A stretch of DNA of 64,000 nucleotides from Kineococcus rhizosphaerae (GTDB lineage: Bacteria; Actinomycetota; Actinomycetes; Actinomycetales; Kineococcaceae): contig NZ_PVZF01000007.1 in NCBI RefSeq assembly GCF_003002055.1, forward strand, positions 62,001 through 126,000, read 5' to 3'. The notes beneath the pieces are model-generated. The model saw only the letters and a list, made by a program, of their open reading frames with translations. It did no database searches and had not been told where the DNA came from. A program made the translations under genes and the position numbers. How positions within the stretch are numbered: position 1 is the first letter of the stretch; every line of letters begins with the position of its first letter. Of this stretch, positions 34,103 to 44,228 are shown piece by piece.

Positions 34103-34525
34103 TCAGCGGCGGCTGTCCTCCACCACGAACCCGCGGTCCAGGCCGTAGTCGGACAGGTAGTCGCGCACCTGCCGGATCTGCGCGGAGCCGATCCCGTCGA
34201 CGCTGAGCAGGATCTCGGTGACCTCGCGGCGGAACTCGCGCAGCGACGGGGGACGGTTGCCCCCCGCGGGCGGGCGCCGCTCGGAGGACGCCGCCGGGGC
34301 GCCCGTGCGGCGCGACTCGACCTTGACGTTCGACGCCTTCGGCCCGCGCTCGCCCTCGGACAGCGTGAACTCGACGGTGGCGCCCTCGAAGTCGCCGTCC
34401 TCGCCGCCGACCACGTCCTTGAAGTGGAAGAAGACGTCGTCGGGCGCCTCGGGGCTGCGGATGAACCCGAAGCCGCGCTCCTCGTCGTACGAACGGACCT
34501 TGCCCTTGGCCACTGCACCCACCAC
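34103..34525 (-). CDS. Cold-shock domain protein with C-terminal extension
   Basis: 140 residues from GTG 34525 (GTG 34513 gives MAKGKVRSYDEERGFGFI and is an alternative). The cold-shock domain occupies about residues 5-70, with RNP1-like RGFGFI and RNP2-like DVFFHF. After an Arg/Pro-rich linker, about 45 residues (REFRREVTEILLSVDGIGSAQIRQVRDYLSDYGL) resemble a small helix-hairpin-helix-like module. This makes the protein twice the length of a classical CspA. It probably acts as an RNA chaperone. No cold-shock leader is recognised. Confidence 0.85.
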   Translation of the reverse strand: MVGAVAKGKVRSYDEERGFGFIRSPEAPDDVFFHFKDVVGGEDGDFEGATVEFTLSEGERGPKASNVKVESRRTGAPAASSERRPPAGGNRPPSLREFRREVTEILLSVDGIGSAQIRQVRDYLSDYGLDRGFVVEDSRR

Positions 34526-34639
34526 TTCCTGCTGAACGATCCCGAGCGGACCCCATCCTCTCGCACCTCGCGGGGCCCGACCGCCGGGAGGACGGGGCCC
34601 CGGTCAAGTTCGCCCGGCCGGACGCCGACAACGGACACC

Positions 34640-36895
34640 ATGGCCTCCCCCCTCGCCCCGACGCGCCCCACCGCGGGCCGCGTCCTCGGCGGGCTGGCTC
34701 TCGTCGCCCTCGCGGGGGGCCTGACGGCGCTCGCGGTGCACCAGCCGGGCACGGTGCGGGGCCCGGTCGCGCTGACGGGGATCGCGGCCGTCGTCGTCTC
34801 CGCCGTGGCGCTCACCACGCTCTACCACGGGCGCAACTCCGACAAGTACCTCGCCGCGGGCACCCTGTGGGGGCTCGCGACGCTGACGGCGGGTCTGCTC
34901 CCGACGTCGACGCTCGGCCCGTTCCCGCTGGTGCAGCTGGCGTTCGCGGCCGGGGAGGCGGGTGTGCTCGTCGTCCTGCTGCAGCTGCTCGTGCGCGCCC
35001 GCGCGGGCAGCGCCGACCCGCCCCTGGTCGTCGACGCGCTCATGCTCGGCAGCGCCCTGGCCACCGCGGGGTGGGACGCCCTGTCCCGCGCGGGCCTGCA
35101 CGGCGGCGCCGGCTGGACGGGCGCGACCGTCCTCGTGCTGGCCGTCGCCTCCCTCGTGGCGTGCTCGGCGATCGCGCTGGCCGTCGAGCAACCGCGGCTG
35201 CGCGTCGCCGCCGCCGGGCTGACGCTCAACGGCGTCGGGACGGCCCTGGCCGCGGTCTGCTTCCACCACCGGTTCGCCGTGGCGTGCGCGGCGGCGGCGC
35301 TCGCGCTGGCCGGCGGAGCCGTCGGTCTCCTGCTGCTGCCCCGCGACGGGGTCGTCCGCCACGGCGGGCAGGACGCCGAGCGCGCCGCCCGCCGGCTCGA
35401 GACCGCCTCGCTGGTGCCCGGGCCGATCCTGCTCGTCGACCTCGTCCTGCTCGTGATCAGCCCCCGTGCCGACTCCGTCCTGTACGGCTTCTACGTCACG
35501 GTGCTCGTGACGTTCACGATCCGGCACGCCGCGACGGCCCGCTCCATCGACCGCACGACCGCGAGCCTGCGGTTCCAGGCGCTGCACGACGGCGCCACCG
35601 GGCTCGGCAACCGCACCCTGCTCGAACGGGCCCTGACCGAACCCGACCGCGAGCAGTCCCTCGTCCTGCTCGAGCTCACCGGCCTCGACGACCTCAACGA
35701 CGTCCTCGGCGTCGGCACCGGTGACGCCGTCATCGCGGCCGCCGCCGAGGAGGTGCGCGCGGTCGTCGCCGGGCTGGCCGGGACCGCCTACCGCACCAGC
35801 GGCGACCAGTTCGCCGTCGTCCTGCCCGGGGGACCCGCCGAGGTCCTGCGGCACGCCGAGACCGTCGTCGCCGCGATCACGACGGCGCCCGGCAGGGTCG
35901 AGGGCGCGGCCCGGTTCCCCCTGTCGGCCGTCGCCGGGGTCGCCGGGTGCCCGTCCGGGGCGCAGCCGGGCTCGGCCGACGTCATGAAACCGTTCGTCCA
36001 GGCCGACATCGCCCTGCGCGACGCCCGGCCGCTGGGGGCCGGGTCGGTGTCGGTGTACTCCGGGACCGTCGCCGCCGAGCACGCCCGGCGCAGCCTGCTG
36101 CGCGACCGTCTCGCCTCGGCGATCCACGACGGCGCCATCGACGTCCACCACCAGCCGGTGGTCTCCTTCACGACCGGGCGGGTCGAGAAGTTCGAGGCCC
36201 TCGCCCGCTGGGAGGACCCCGTGCTCGGCCGGATCTCCCCCGTGGAGTTCATCGCGGTCGCCGAGGAGTCGAACCTCGTCGTCGCGCTCGGCGAGCACGT
36301 GCTGCGCACCGCCGTCCGCCACGCGCACGAGGCGGGGGTGTTCTCCGTGGGCGTCGGTCTCGCGGTGAACGTCTCGGTGGTGCAGCTGCAGTCGCCCGGT
36401 TTCACCGACATCGTCACCGACCTCCTGCGCGAGTACCGCATCGCCCCCGCCCTGCTGACGCTGGAACTCACCGAGTCGGTGTTCCTGGACCCCGACTCCC
36501 CCGCCGAGCGCGTCGTCACCGACCTCGCGGGCCTGGGCTGCCAGATCGCGATCGACGACTTCGGCACGGGCTACTCCGCGTTCGGGTACCTGGGCCGGCT
36601 GCCCGTGCACGTCCTGAAGATCGACCGGTCCCTGACGCAGTCCCTGACCGAGGACGTCCACGGCCAGTCCGTCGTGACGTGCGTCGTCGACCTCGCGACG
36701 CGGCTGGGGCTGACCGTGGTGGTCGAGGGCGTCGAGACCGAGCAGCAGGCCGAGATCTGCCGCTCCATCTCCGCACCGCTGGGGCAGGGGTGGTTGTACT
36801 CCCCCGCGGTGCCCCGCGAACTCCTCGGCGAGCAGCTCACCCGCGTCCACCCCGTGCCGGCCCTGCTCGTGGCGGACGGCGCGCACCCCGCCTGA
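34640..36895 (+). CDS. Membrane EAL phosphodiesterase with degenerate GGDEF domain
   Basis: 751 residues from ATG 34640. About eight N-terminal membrane segments (from [19 protein letters not shown]) are followed by a GGDEF-like domain. Its signature is SGDQF, so cyclase activity is unlikely. The EAL domain has every canonical motif ([48 protein letters not shown]). It should therefore degrade c-di-GMP, perhaps with the GGDEF remnant sensing GTP. Same architecture as 29194-31422. It is divergent from the cold-shock gene and followed 85 bp later by a third GGDEF/EAL gene. Confidence 0.85.
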   Translation: MASPLAPTRPTAGRVLGGLALVALAGGLTALAVHQPGTVRGPVALTGIAAVVVSAVALTTLYHGRNSDKYLAAGTLWGLATLTAGLLPTSTLGPFPLVQLAFAAGEAGVLVVLLQLLVRARAGSADPPLVVDALMLGSALATAGWDALSRAGLHGGAGWTGATVLVLAVASLVACSAIALAVEQPRLRVAAAGLTLNGVGTALAAVCFHHRFAVACAAAALALAGGAVGLLLLPRDGVVRHGGQDAERAARRLETASLVPGPILLVDLVLLVISPRADSVLYGFYVTVLVTFTIRHAATARSIDRTTASLRFQALHDGATGLGNRTLLERALTEPDREQSLVLLELTGLDDLNDVLGVGTGDAVIAAAAEEVRAVVAGLAGTAYRTSGDQFAVVLPGGPAEVLRHAETVVAAITTAPGRVEGAARFPLSAVAGVAGCPSGAQPGSADVMKPFVQADIALRDARPLGAGSVSVYSGTVAAEHARRSLLRDRLASAIHDGAIDVHHQPVVSFTTGRVEKFEALARWEDPVLGRISPVEFIAVAEESNLVVALGEHVLRTAVRHAHEAGVFSVGVGLAVNVSVVQLQSPGFTDIVTDLLREYRIAPALLTLELTESVFLDPDSPAERVVTDLAGLGCQIAIDDFGTGYSAFGYLGRLPVHVLKIDRSLTQSLTEDVHGQSVVTCVVDLATRLGLTVVVEGVETEQQAEICRSISAPLGQGWLYSPAVPRELLGEQLTRVHPVPALLVADGAHPA

Positions 36896-36980
36896 CGCCG
36901 TACCGGCCGGACGCGTCCGAACCGGTGACGGGTCCCCGGCCCGGCTTCAGGTTCTAGAACGGCACGACGACAACCCCATC

Positions 36981-39218
36981 GTGCGACGGTGGTGGATCGG
37001 GTACCTGGTGGCGGGGGCGGTGCTCCTGGGGTACGTCCTCACCCTGCCCGTCGGCCTGCTGCGCTCGGCGGTGTACGAGCTGTTCCCGCTGGCCTCGGCC
37101 GCCGCCGTGGTCGCCGGGGTCGTCCTGCACCGCCCGCCGCGGCGCCTGCCGTGGCTGCTCATCGCCGGCGGGCAGCTGTGCTCGGCCGTCGGGGACCTCC
37201 TCTACGCCTGGCTCGACGTGGTCCTGCACGTCTCGCCGTTCCCCTCCGTCGCCGACCTGGGTTACCTGGCCGCCTACCCGCTGCAGGCCGCCGGGATCGT
37301 GCTGCTGACGCGGGGGCGGCGGCTGAACGCCGCCGGCCGGCTGGACGTGGGGATCGTGACCGTCGCCCTGGCCCTGCCGCTGTGGGTCTTCCTGGTGGAA
37401 CCGGTGGTCCTGAGTCCTGCCGAACCGCTGCTGGACCGGCTCGCGGACCTGTCCTACCCCCTGGCCGACCTCGTCGTGCTGGCCCTGCTCGTGCGCTGCG
37501 GCGCCGTCACCCGCGGGCTGAACCCGGCCGCCCGGCTCCTGGCCCTGGGCGCGCTCGTGCTGCCCGTGGCCGACCTCGCCTACGCCGCCTTCGGCAACGA
37601 CGGCGTCCTGGCGCACCTGAACACGGCGTGCTGGCTGACGACGTACCTGTGCTGGGGCGCCGCGGGGCTGCACCCCTCGATGGCGAGCGTGGACACCCCG
37701 GACCGCACCGCGGACCCCGCCGGGTGGCGCCGCCTCGGCCTGGTCGCGGCGTCCATGCTCGCCGTCCCGGGGGTCCTGGTCCTGGAGGCCTTGGAGGTGA
37801 CCGGCGAGCACCAGCTCGACGTCGCCCTGGCCGCCCTGCTCATCGTCGTCCTGGGCATCACCCGCACCCAGCTGGCCCTCGGCGCCGCCCAGCGCCACGC
37901 GCGCCGCTCCGAGCGGCTGCGCGCCGAGGTCGACCACCACCTCGCCCACGACCCCCTGACGCTGCTGCCGAACCGGGCGACGGCGCTGGGCCTGCTGCGG
38001 CGCAGCCAGGAACGGGCCGGACGCACCGGCATCGGGGTCCTCGTCGTCGACGTCGACCACCTCGCCCGCGTCAACGACCGGTTCGGCGACCACGTCGGCG
38101 ACGACGTGCTGCGCGCCGTCGCCCGTGAACTCGGGCGGGTCGTGCCCGCCGGGAGCCACCTCGGCCGGCTCGGCGGGGACGAGTTCGTCGTCGTCGTCGA
38201 GGACGTCCGGGACGAGACCGTCCTGGCCCGGGCCGCCGAACGCCTGACCCGCCTGGACCTGCACCTGGACGCGCGCGACCTCACCCTCAGCTGCTGCGTC
38301 GGGATCGCCGTGCAGACCGGCGGCCGCACCGTCGGGCCCACCGAACTGCTGCACGAGGCGCTGTCGGCCGCCGCCCGCGCCAAGAGCCTCGGCGAGGGCC
38401 GCACGTGGTTCTCCGACGACGCGCTGCGCGCCGAACTCACCGAGCAGGCCGACCTCGAGGCCGCCCTGTCCGACGCCCTGGCCCGCGGGGAGTTCGAACT
38501 GCACTACCAGCCCGTGGTCGACCTCGCGACGCGGGACGTCACGGGTTTCGAGGCCCTGATCCGCTGGAACCGCCCCCGGTGCGGGACCGTCCGCCCCGAC
38601 CTGTTCATCCCCGCCGCCGAACGCAGCGACCTCATCTGCGACATCGGCCGCTGGGTCCTGCACGAGGCCGGCCGGCAACTCGTGGCCTGGCGCGCCGAGG
38701 GCACCGTCGGGGAGCACGTGCGGGTCGCCGTGAACCTGTCGGGCCGGCACCTGGCCCGCCCGACGCTCGTGGCCGACGTCGTCGCGGCGCTGACGGCGAC
38801 CGGGGTGCCGCCGCAGGCGCTGGTCGTCGAGGCGACCGAGACGACCGTCCTGGACGGCGACGAGGTCCTGGCGAACCTGCGCGCGCTGCGCGCGCTCGGG
38901 ATCTGCGTGAGCCTGGACGACTACGGCACCGGGTACACGTCGATCGAGCACTTCCGCACGCTGCCCCTGGACACCCTCAAGATCGACCGGAGCTTCCTGT
39001 CCTCGACGCAGGCCCAGGACGAGGCGCTGCTGGGGCTGATGGTCCACGCCGCGCACACGTTCGGGCTGAAGGTCGTCGCCGAGGGCGTCGAACGCCCCGA
39101 GCAGGTGGAACTGCTGCGTTCGCTGGGCTGCGACCTCGGGCAGGGTTTCCTGTTCTCCCGGCCGGTCCCCGCGGCCGCCGTCGCCGAGCTCGCCGACCTC
39201 CTGCGGGCCGCGGCGTAG
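36981..39218 (+). CDS. Membrane GGDEF-EAL bifunctional c-di-GMP protein
   Basis: 745 residues from GTG 36981. About eight N-terminal membrane segments ([19 protein letters not shown] and on) precede an intact GGDEF domain ([37 protein letters not shown]). A C-terminal EAL domain follows ([47 protein letters not shown]). Unlike the two preceding paralogues the cyclase motif is canonical, so it may both make and break c-di-GMP. A GC-rich hairpin (39224-39238) follows the stop. Confidence 0.87.
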   Translation: MRRWWIGYLVAGAVLLGYVLTLPVGLLRSAVYELFPLASAAAVVAGVVLHRPPRRLPWLLIAGGQLCSAVGDLLYAWLDVVLHVSPFPSVADLGYLAAYPLQAAGIVLLTRGRRLNAAGRLDVGIVTVALALPLWVFLVEPVVLSPAEPLLDRLADLSYPLADLVVLALLVRCGAVTRGLNPAARLLALGALVLPVADLAYAAFGNDGVLAHLNTACWLTTYLCWGAAGLHPSMASVDTPDRTADPAGWRRLGLVAASMLAVPGVLVLEALEVTGEHQLDVALAALLIVVLGITRTQLALGAAQRHARRSERLRAEVDHHLAHDPLTLLPNRATALGLLRRSQERAGRTGIGVLVVDVDHLARVNDRFGDHVGDDVLRAVARELGRVVPAGSHLGRLGGDEFVVVVEDVRDETVLARAAERLTRLDLHLDARDLTLSCCVGIAVQTGGRTVGPTELLHEALSAAARAKSLGEGRTWFSDDALRAELTEQADLEAALSDALARGEFELHYQPVVDLATRDVTGFEALIRWNRPRCGTVRPDLFIPAAERSDLICDIGRWVLHEAGRQLVAWRAEGTVGEHVRVAVNLSGRHLARPTLVADVVAALTATGVPPQALVVEATETTVLDGDEVLANLRALRALGICVSLDDYGTGYTSIEHFRTLPLDTLKIDRSFLSSTQAQDEALLGLMVHAAHTFGLKVVAEGVERPEQVELLRSLGCDLGQGFLFSRPVPAAAVAELADLLRAAA

Positions 39219-39239
39219 CCGGACGGGCCGCGGGCCCGG

Positions 39240-39512
39240 TCAGAGCGGGGCGGGTTCGGGGGCCTGCAGGACGAGCCGTTCGCGCAGGAACGTCTGCAGG
39301 TTCGCCCCCAGCGGGTCACCGGGCTGCGCCTTCTCGGGGTCGTCGAGACCGCGCTCGCGGCGGGAGATCGTCGGGCCGTCCCGGCGCAGCGACTCCAGCA
39401 GCTTCCGGGAGTAGGTGCCGGACAGCAGGCAGTGCAGCGCTTCGGCGCGCAGGGCGTCGTCGAGGCCGGCGAGCCACTCGTCGTGCGAGGCGATCACGTG
39501 AACAGTGTGCAC
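39240..39512 (-). CDS. Small hypothetical protein
   Basis: Up to 90 residues from GTG 39512 (GTG 39497 is also possible). Sequence: IASHDEWLAGLDDALRAEAL, then HCLLSGTYSRKLLESLRRDG and LGANLQTFLRERLVLQAPEP. It is soluble, probably helical, with no motif I recognise. It lies between the GGDEF-EAL gene and the LOV-phosphatase gene, on the opposite strand to both. Coding potential is moderate. Confidence 0.45.
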   Translation of the reverse strand: MHTVHVIASHDEWLAGLDDALRAEALHCLLSGTYSRKLLESLRRDGPTISRRERGLDDPEKAQPGDPLGANLQTFLRERLVLQAPEPAPL

Positions 39513-39688
39513 CCCGGCCGTTCACGGGGACGACACTCGTCGGAGTCCGGCCCAGTGCCGTCACCCACCGTGCTGAGCCCTTGACGCAGACGCAGTGACA
39601 AGCGCGTCGACGGCGCCGGCGCGCCCGCCGCCCGGGCCGCGCACCGCGCTCGCTCGCAGGTGTCCGACCCCACGGTTACGCTCCCCCG

Positions 39689-41812
39689 GTGGACGGGACG
39701 AGCGCGGCTCTGGCCGGGGCAGCCCTCGGCGACCAGCTGCCCCAGGTGCTGCACGGCCAGCCCGGCGCCGTGCTGCTCGTGCGGGTGAGCGACGCGACGG
39801 TGCTGTTCGCCAACCCCCTGGCCGAGCAGCTCGCCCCCGACGTGCACCTGCCGTGCCCGGTCGACGACTGGTCGCGGCACGCCGGTCTGGAGAGCTCCCC
39901 GGGCGACGACATCACCGACCCCGCCAACGACGCCTCGCCGCTGTCGCGCATCGCCCACGGCGAGCCCGTCCACGGCGAGCGGGTCACCGCGGCGCGCGCC
40001 TCGGGGATGTCGGGCGCGCGCGAGGCGCTGTGGGTCGTCGGGCTGCCGCTGAGCGACGCCCCCGTGGACCAGCTCACCGGCCTGGCCCTGGTCGTCCTGC
40101 TGCCGTTGCGCGAGGAAGGGGCGGTCCGCGACGCCAAGGAGTCCGCCGAACGCCTGCACAGCCGGGCCGTGCTGGCCAGCGACCTGTCCTTCACGATCTC
40201 GGACCCGAACCAGCCCGACGACCCGCTGGTCTGGGTCAACCCCGCGTTCGAGAAGGTCACCGGGTACGGCCGGGAGGTCCTGGGGCAGAACTGCCGGTTC
40301 CTGCAGGGGTCCGACACCGACCGCGAGGCGGTGCGCCGGCTGCGGGCCGCCCTCGACGCGGGCGAGACCGTCACCGAGCTCCTGCTGAACTACCGCAAGG
40401 ACGGGACGGCGTTCTGGAACGAGGTCGTCATCTCCCCCGTCCGCGACGCGGAGGGCCGCCTGACGCACTTCGTCGGGGTGCAGTCCGACGTCACGCTGCG
40501 GGTGCAGGCCGAACGCGAACGCGACGCCGCGCTGGCCGTCGCCCGCGACGCCAAGCACCGCCTGGAGTTCCTGTCGCGCGTCACCGACCAGTTGTCCGAG
40601 GTCCTGGACCCCGTTGCGGCGCAGGACCTCCTGCCGTCCCTGGTGGTCCCGGAGTTCGCCGAGTGGGCGTTCGCGACCCTCGTCGACGGGACGGGCCGGA
40701 CCCGGCACATCCGGGCCACCCACGCCAACCCGGACCGCGCCGACGACGCCGCGCGCTTCCAGGAACTGCACGCCGGCCTGGGCGACAACTCGATCTCGAT
40801 GCGCGTCCTGCGCGGTGAGCTCGGCCCGACGCTGGTCGAGGACGTCGCCGACCAGCACGTCGACGACGTGACCCGCAGCCCCGAGACGGCGCAGGTGCTG
40901 CGGCGGCTGGGGCTGGGCACCGCCGTCGTCGTCCCGCTGCGCGCCCGGGGGCTGGTCACGGGGTCGCTGACGCTGCTGTCGGGCCCGGACCGGCCGCCGT
41001 TCACCGAGGACGACCTGGCGACCGCCACCGACCTCGGCGCCCGCGCCGGGGTGGCGCTGGAGAACGCCCGGCTGTACGCCCAGCAGCGCACCTCCTCCGA
41101 GACGCTGCAGCGCAGCATGCTCACCCCGCCGCACCCGTCGCCGGGGCTGTCCATCGCGACGCGCTACCACCCGGCCGCCGAGGCCGCGCAGGTCGGCGGC
41201 GACTGGTACGACGCGTTCATCCAGCCCGACGGCTCGACGGTCGTGGTCATCGGCGACGTCATGGGGCACGACGTGTCGGCCGCGGCCGCCATGGGCCAGG
41301 TGCGCACTCTCGTGCGGGCCCTGGCCTACGACCGCTCGGCCCAGCCCGCGGAGGTGGTCCGCCGCCTCGACGAGCTCCTGGAGGGGCTCGGGATCACGAC
41401 GCTGGCGACGGCGGTCGTGCTGCAGGTCGCGCCCGCGCAGTCGTCGCCGGCCGGGGGGCGGACCATCCGGTGGTGCACCGCGGGGCACCTGCCGCCCGTC
41501 GTCGCGGCGCCGGACGGCACGGCGGTCCTGCTGGCCGGCGACGGGATCGTCCTGGGCCTGGGCTCCGGCCAGCACCGCGCGCAGCAGGAGACGACGCTCG
41601 TCGACGGGGCGACGCTGCTGCTCTACACCGACGGTCTCGTCGAACGGCGGGACCGGCCCATGGACGTGCGGCTGGCGGAGCTGCGCGACGCGGTGCGCGA
41701 CCTCGGGCCCGTCGACGTGGACGACCTGTGCGACGAGCTGCTGGAGCGGATGCTGCCCGACGGCAGCGACGACGACGTGGCCGTCGTCGCGGTCCGGGTC
41801 GACCCCTCCTGA
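39689..41812 (+). CDS. PAS-LOV-GAF-PP2C (SpoIIE/RsbU-type) blue-light-responsive phosphatase
   Basis: 707 residues from GTG 39689. Domains in order: an N-terminal PAS-like domain (about 15-140); a LOV domain (about 160-275) with [13 protein letters not shown], whose Cys about 202 is the flavin-adduct cysteine, plus [20 protein letters not shown] and [11 protein letters not shown]; a coiled linker; a GAF domain (about 300-455); and a PP2C/SpoIIE phosphatase (about 475-707) with [17 protein letters not shown] and [10 protein letters not shown] plus the final DDDVAVV. Family knowledge: LOV domains bind FMN and sense blue light, and RsbU-like phosphatases dephosphorylate STAS anti-anti-sigma factors. 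The gene next to it, on the opposite strand, encodes an RsbW-type kinase fold, consistent with a partner-switching circuit. Confidence 0.88.
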   Translation: MDGTSAALAGAALGDQLPQVLHGQPGAVLLVRVSDATVLFANPLAEQLAPDVHLPCPVDDWSRHAGLESSPGDDITDPANDASPLSRIAHGEPVHGERVTAARASGMSGAREALWVVGLPLSDAPVDQLTGLALVVLLPLREEGAVRDAKESAERLHSRAVLASDLSFTISDPNQPDDPLVWVNPAFEKVTGYGREVLGQNCRFLQGSDTDREAVRRLRAALDAGETVTELLLNYRKDGTAFWNEVVISPVRDAEGRLTHFVGVQSDVTLRVQAERERDAALAVARDAKHRLEFLSRVTDQLSEVLDPVAAQDLLPSLVVPEFAEWAFATLVDGTGRTRHIRATHANPDRADDAARFQELHAGLGDNSISMRVLRGELGPTLVEDVADQHVDDVTRSPETAQVLRRLGLGTAVVVPLRARGLVTGSLTLLSGPDRPPFTEDDLATATDLGARAGVALENARLYAQQRTSSETLQRSMLTPPHPSPGLSIATRYHPAAEAAQVGGDWYDAFIQPDGSTVVVIGDVMGHDVSAAAAMGQVRTLVRALAYDRSAQPAEVVRRLDELLEGLGITTLATAVVLQVAPAQSSPAGGRTIRWCTAGHLPPVVAAPDGTAVLLAGDGIVLGLGSGQHRAQQETTLVDGATLLLYTDGLVERRDRPMDVRLAELRDAVRDLGPVDVDDLCDELLERMLPDGSDDDVAVVAVRVDPS

Positions 41813-41821
41813 CCTCGCGGC

Positions 41822-42190
41822 TCAGGCGGGCACGTCGCACCAGACCGTCTTGCCCGCACCGTCCCGGCGCACCCCCCAGTCCGAGCAGATCGTCGCGACC
41901 AGCCCCACGCCGCGGCCGGACTCGGCCTGCGGTCCGGGGCTCAGGTGCTGCGGGAACGCCGGGCTGCCGTCGCTGACCTCCAGCCGCAGCACGTCGCTGC
42001 GGCAGTCCACGCGCGCCCGCACGGGCGGGGCACCGTGCTCGACCGCGTTCACGATGAGCTCGGAGACGACCAGGAGCACCCCCTCGAGGGCGTCCCCGCC
42101 GTGGTCCGGGCACCACCGGGCGCGCACGAACTCCCTCGCCCGCCGGGCGGCGCTGAGGTCCACCGGCAGGTCGAGATCGGCCACCGGCAT
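41822..42190 (-). CDS. RsbW/anti-sigma-type histidine-kinase-like ATPase
   Basis: 122 residues from ATG 42190; the frame is open further upstream but homology begins here. It is a single HATPase_c_2 domain: N-box [12 protein letters not shown]1-box [12 protein letters not shown]2-box [17 protein letters not shown]. Such proteins bind sigma factors and phosphorylate STAS antagonists (family knowledge). It is convergent, 9 bp apart, with the LOV-PP2C phosphatase gene. No STAS protein or sigma factor is visible in the window. Confidence 0.82.
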   Translation of the reverse strand: MPVADLDLPVDLSAARRAREFVRARWCPDHGGDALEGVLLVVSELIVNAVEHGAPPVRARVDCRSDVLRLEVSDGSPAFPQHLSPGPQAESGRGVGLVATICSDWGVRRDGAGKTVWCDVPA

Positions 42191-42347
42191 CGCCCCGCAC
42201 ACGGCTCCATGGTGCTGCCGGGACGGACGGGGCGCCTCTGGTGGAGAGCGCAACCACCCGGGTCGTGGTCACGCCGACGTCGGGATACGGTCGGGGCGGC
42301 GCAACGACGCGCGTGACCATGATCCCCCCCGAAGTGCAGGAGACGTC

Positions 42348-43391
42348 GTGCCCACCACCGTCAAGGCCTACGCCGCAACGTCGGCCACCGAACCGCAGAA
42401 GCCCTTCGAGATCCAGCGTCGTGACGTCGGCCCCAAGGACGTCGCGATCGACATCAAGTTCGCCGGCATCTGCCACTCCGACATCCACACCGCCCGCAGC
42501 GAGTGGGGCCCGGCCAACTACCCCGTGGTCGTCGGCCACGAGATCGCCGGCGTCGTCACCGAGGTCGGCTCCGAGGTGACGAAGTACGCCGTCGGCGACC
42601 GCGTCGGCGTCGGCTGCATGGTCGACTCGTGCGGTGAGTGCGTGAACTGCGAGGCCGGCGAGGAGCAGTTCTGCCTCAAGGGCATGATCGGCACCTACAA
42701 CAGCGTCGGCAAGGACGGCGAGCCCACCCAGGGTGGCTACTCGCAGGCCATCGTCGTCACCGAGGGCTTCGTCTGCCGGATCCCCGACGGCCTCGAGCTC
42801 GACGTCGCGGCCCCGCTGCTGTGCGCCGGCATCACGACCTACTCCCCGCTGCGCCACTGGGGCGCGGGCCCGGGCAAGAAGGTCGCCGTCATCGGCCTCG
42901 GCGGGCTCGGCCACATGGCCGTCAAGATCGCCCACGCCATGGGCGCCGAGGTGACCGTGCTGTCGCAGTCGCTGAAGAAGCAGGAGGACGGACTGCGCCT
43001 GGGCGCGGACCACTACCACGCCACCTCCGACGAGGACACCTTCTCGGCCCTGCGCGGGCAGTTCGACCTCATCGTCAACACCGTCAGCGCCCAGCTGGAC
43101 TTCGACAAGTACATGTCGCTGCTGGCCGTGCGCGGCGCGCTCGTGAACGTCGGCCTGCCCGAGGACCCGATCTCCCTGCGCATGTTCTCCGTCGTCGGCG
43201 GCAGCAAGAACTTCGCCGGCTCGAACATCGGCGGGATCCGCGAGACCCAGGAGATGCTCGACTTCTGCGCCGAGCACGGCATCGGGGCCGAGGTCGAGGT
43301 CATCCCGGCCGAGAAGATCAACGAGGCGTACGAACGCGTCGTCGCCTCGGACGTGCGGTACCGGTTCGTGATCGACACCGCCACCCTCTGA
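42348..43391 (+). CDS. Zinc-dependent NAD(P)-dependent alcohol dehydrogenase
   Basis: 347 residues from GTG 42348 behind CAGGAGA. MDR superfamily: catalytic zinc ligands in GICHSD and GHEIAG, structural zinc lobe [16 protein letters not shown], Rossmann motif [13 protein letters not shown]. The sequence most resembles the cinnamyl-alcohol/YahK-type aldehyde reductases ([19 protein letters not shown]). It would interconvert primary alcohols and aldehydes. A perfect 20-bp inverted repeat follows 15 bp after the stop. Confidence 0.88.
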   Translation: MPTTVKAYAATSATEPQKPFEIQRRDVGPKDVAIDIKFAGICHSDIHTARSEWGPANYPVVVGHEIAGVVTEVGSEVTKYAVGDRVGVGCMVDSCGECVNCEAGEEQFCLKGMIGTYNSVGKDGEPTQGGYSQAIVVTEGFVCRIPDGLELDVAAPLLCAGITTYSPLRHWGAGPGKKVAVIGLGGLGHMAVKIAHAMGAEVTVLSQSLKKQEDGLRLGADHYHATSDEDTFSALRGQFDLIVNTVSAQLDFDKYMSLLAVRGALVNVGLPEDPISLRMFSVVGGSKNFAGSNIGGIRETQEMLDFCAEHGIGAEVEVIPAEKINEAYERVVASDVRYRFVIDTATL

Positions 43392-43406
43392 GAGGTCGCG
43401 CGTTCC

Positions 43407-43457
43407 GGCACGTTGACTCCGCGGTCTCTTTCACCGGGACCGCGGAGTCAACGTGCC
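43407..43457. terminator. Perfect 20-bp inverted repeat, likely terminator
   Basis: Arms GGCACGTTGACTCCGCGGTC (43407-43426) and its exact complement (43438-43457) with an 11-nt loop, 15 bp after the alcohol dehydrogenase stop and 31 bp before the next start. The stem is longer than most intrinsic terminators and no T-run follows, so a repeat element or attenuator is also possible. Confidence 0.65.
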
Positions 43458-43488
43458 GCAACCCCTGCCCGGTCGTAGCGTCGCGGCC

Positions 43489-44157
43489 ATGGACATCGGG
43501 ATCATCGGCGCCGGCAACATCGGCGGCAACCTCACGCGCGCGTTCACCCGCCTCGGGCACACGGTCCGCGTCGCGAACTCGCGCGGACCGGAAACCCTGG
43601 CGGACCTCGCCGAGGAGACGGGCGCGACGCCCGTCCTCGCCGACGACGCGGCCCGCGGGGCGGAACTGGTCGTCGTGACGATCCCGCAGGGCAAGGTCCC
43701 CGACCTGCCGCGCGGCGTGCTCGACCCCCTGCCCGACGGGTCGGTCGTCGTCGACACCGGGAACTACTACCCGCAGCGCGACGGCAGGCTCGACGAGGTC
43801 GAAGCCGGGACGCCGGAGACGGTCTGGACCGCGCAGCACCTCGACCCGACCGAGCGGCTGCACTGGGTGAAGGCCTTCAACGGCATCCAGGCCGAGCACC
43901 TGCTGACGGCCGGCCGGCCCCCGGGCGACCTCGAACGCCGGGCCCTGCCGATCGCCGGGGACTCCGCGGACGCCAAGCGCACCGTCTCCGGGCTCGTCGA
44001 GCAGCTGGGTTTCGACGTCGTCGACGCCGGTCCGCTGGCCGAGTCGTGGCGCCAGCAGCCGGGAACCCCGGTCTACGGCGCCGAGGCGGGTGTCGAGGGC
44101 ATCACCGCCGCGCTGGAGGCCGCCCCTTCCGAGCGGCCGGCGGAGTTCCGCGCCTGA
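43489..44157 (+). CDS. NADP/F420-dependent oxidoreductase-like protein
   Basis: 222 residues from ATG 43489. The N-terminal Rossmann domain MDIGIIGAGNIGGNLTRAFT, then LGHTVRVANSRGPETL, matches the F420_oxidored/NADPH:F420 oxidoreductase (Fno-like) family. The SRGPE stretch after beta-2 is typical of NADPH binding. VVVTIPQGKVPDLP and NGIQAEHLL further support it. The true substrate of many members is unknown. The long inverted repeat lies in its 5' region and could affect expression. Confidence 0.8.
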   Translation: MDIGIIGAGNIGGNLTRAFTRLGHTVRVANSRGPETLADLAEETGATPVLADDAARGAELVVVTIPQGKVPDLPRGVLDPLPDGSVVVDTGNYYPQRDGRLDEVEAGTPETVWTAQHLDPTERLHWVKAFNGIQAEHLLTAGRPPGDLERRALPIAGDSADAKRTVSGLVEQLGFDVVDAGPLAESWRQQPGTPVYGAEAGVEGITAALEAAPSERPAEFRA

Positions 44158-44228
44158 CGGGCGGACGGACCGGGTTCCGAATGTGAGCGACGCCTCAAGG
44201 GTCGCCGGACGAGGTCGATCTTCCACCC

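Noticed and set aside
43318-44226. Long minus-strand open frame across the reductase gene
   Set aside because: It is the antisense shadow of the plus-strand NADP/F420-type gene, whose Rossmann motifs are clear.
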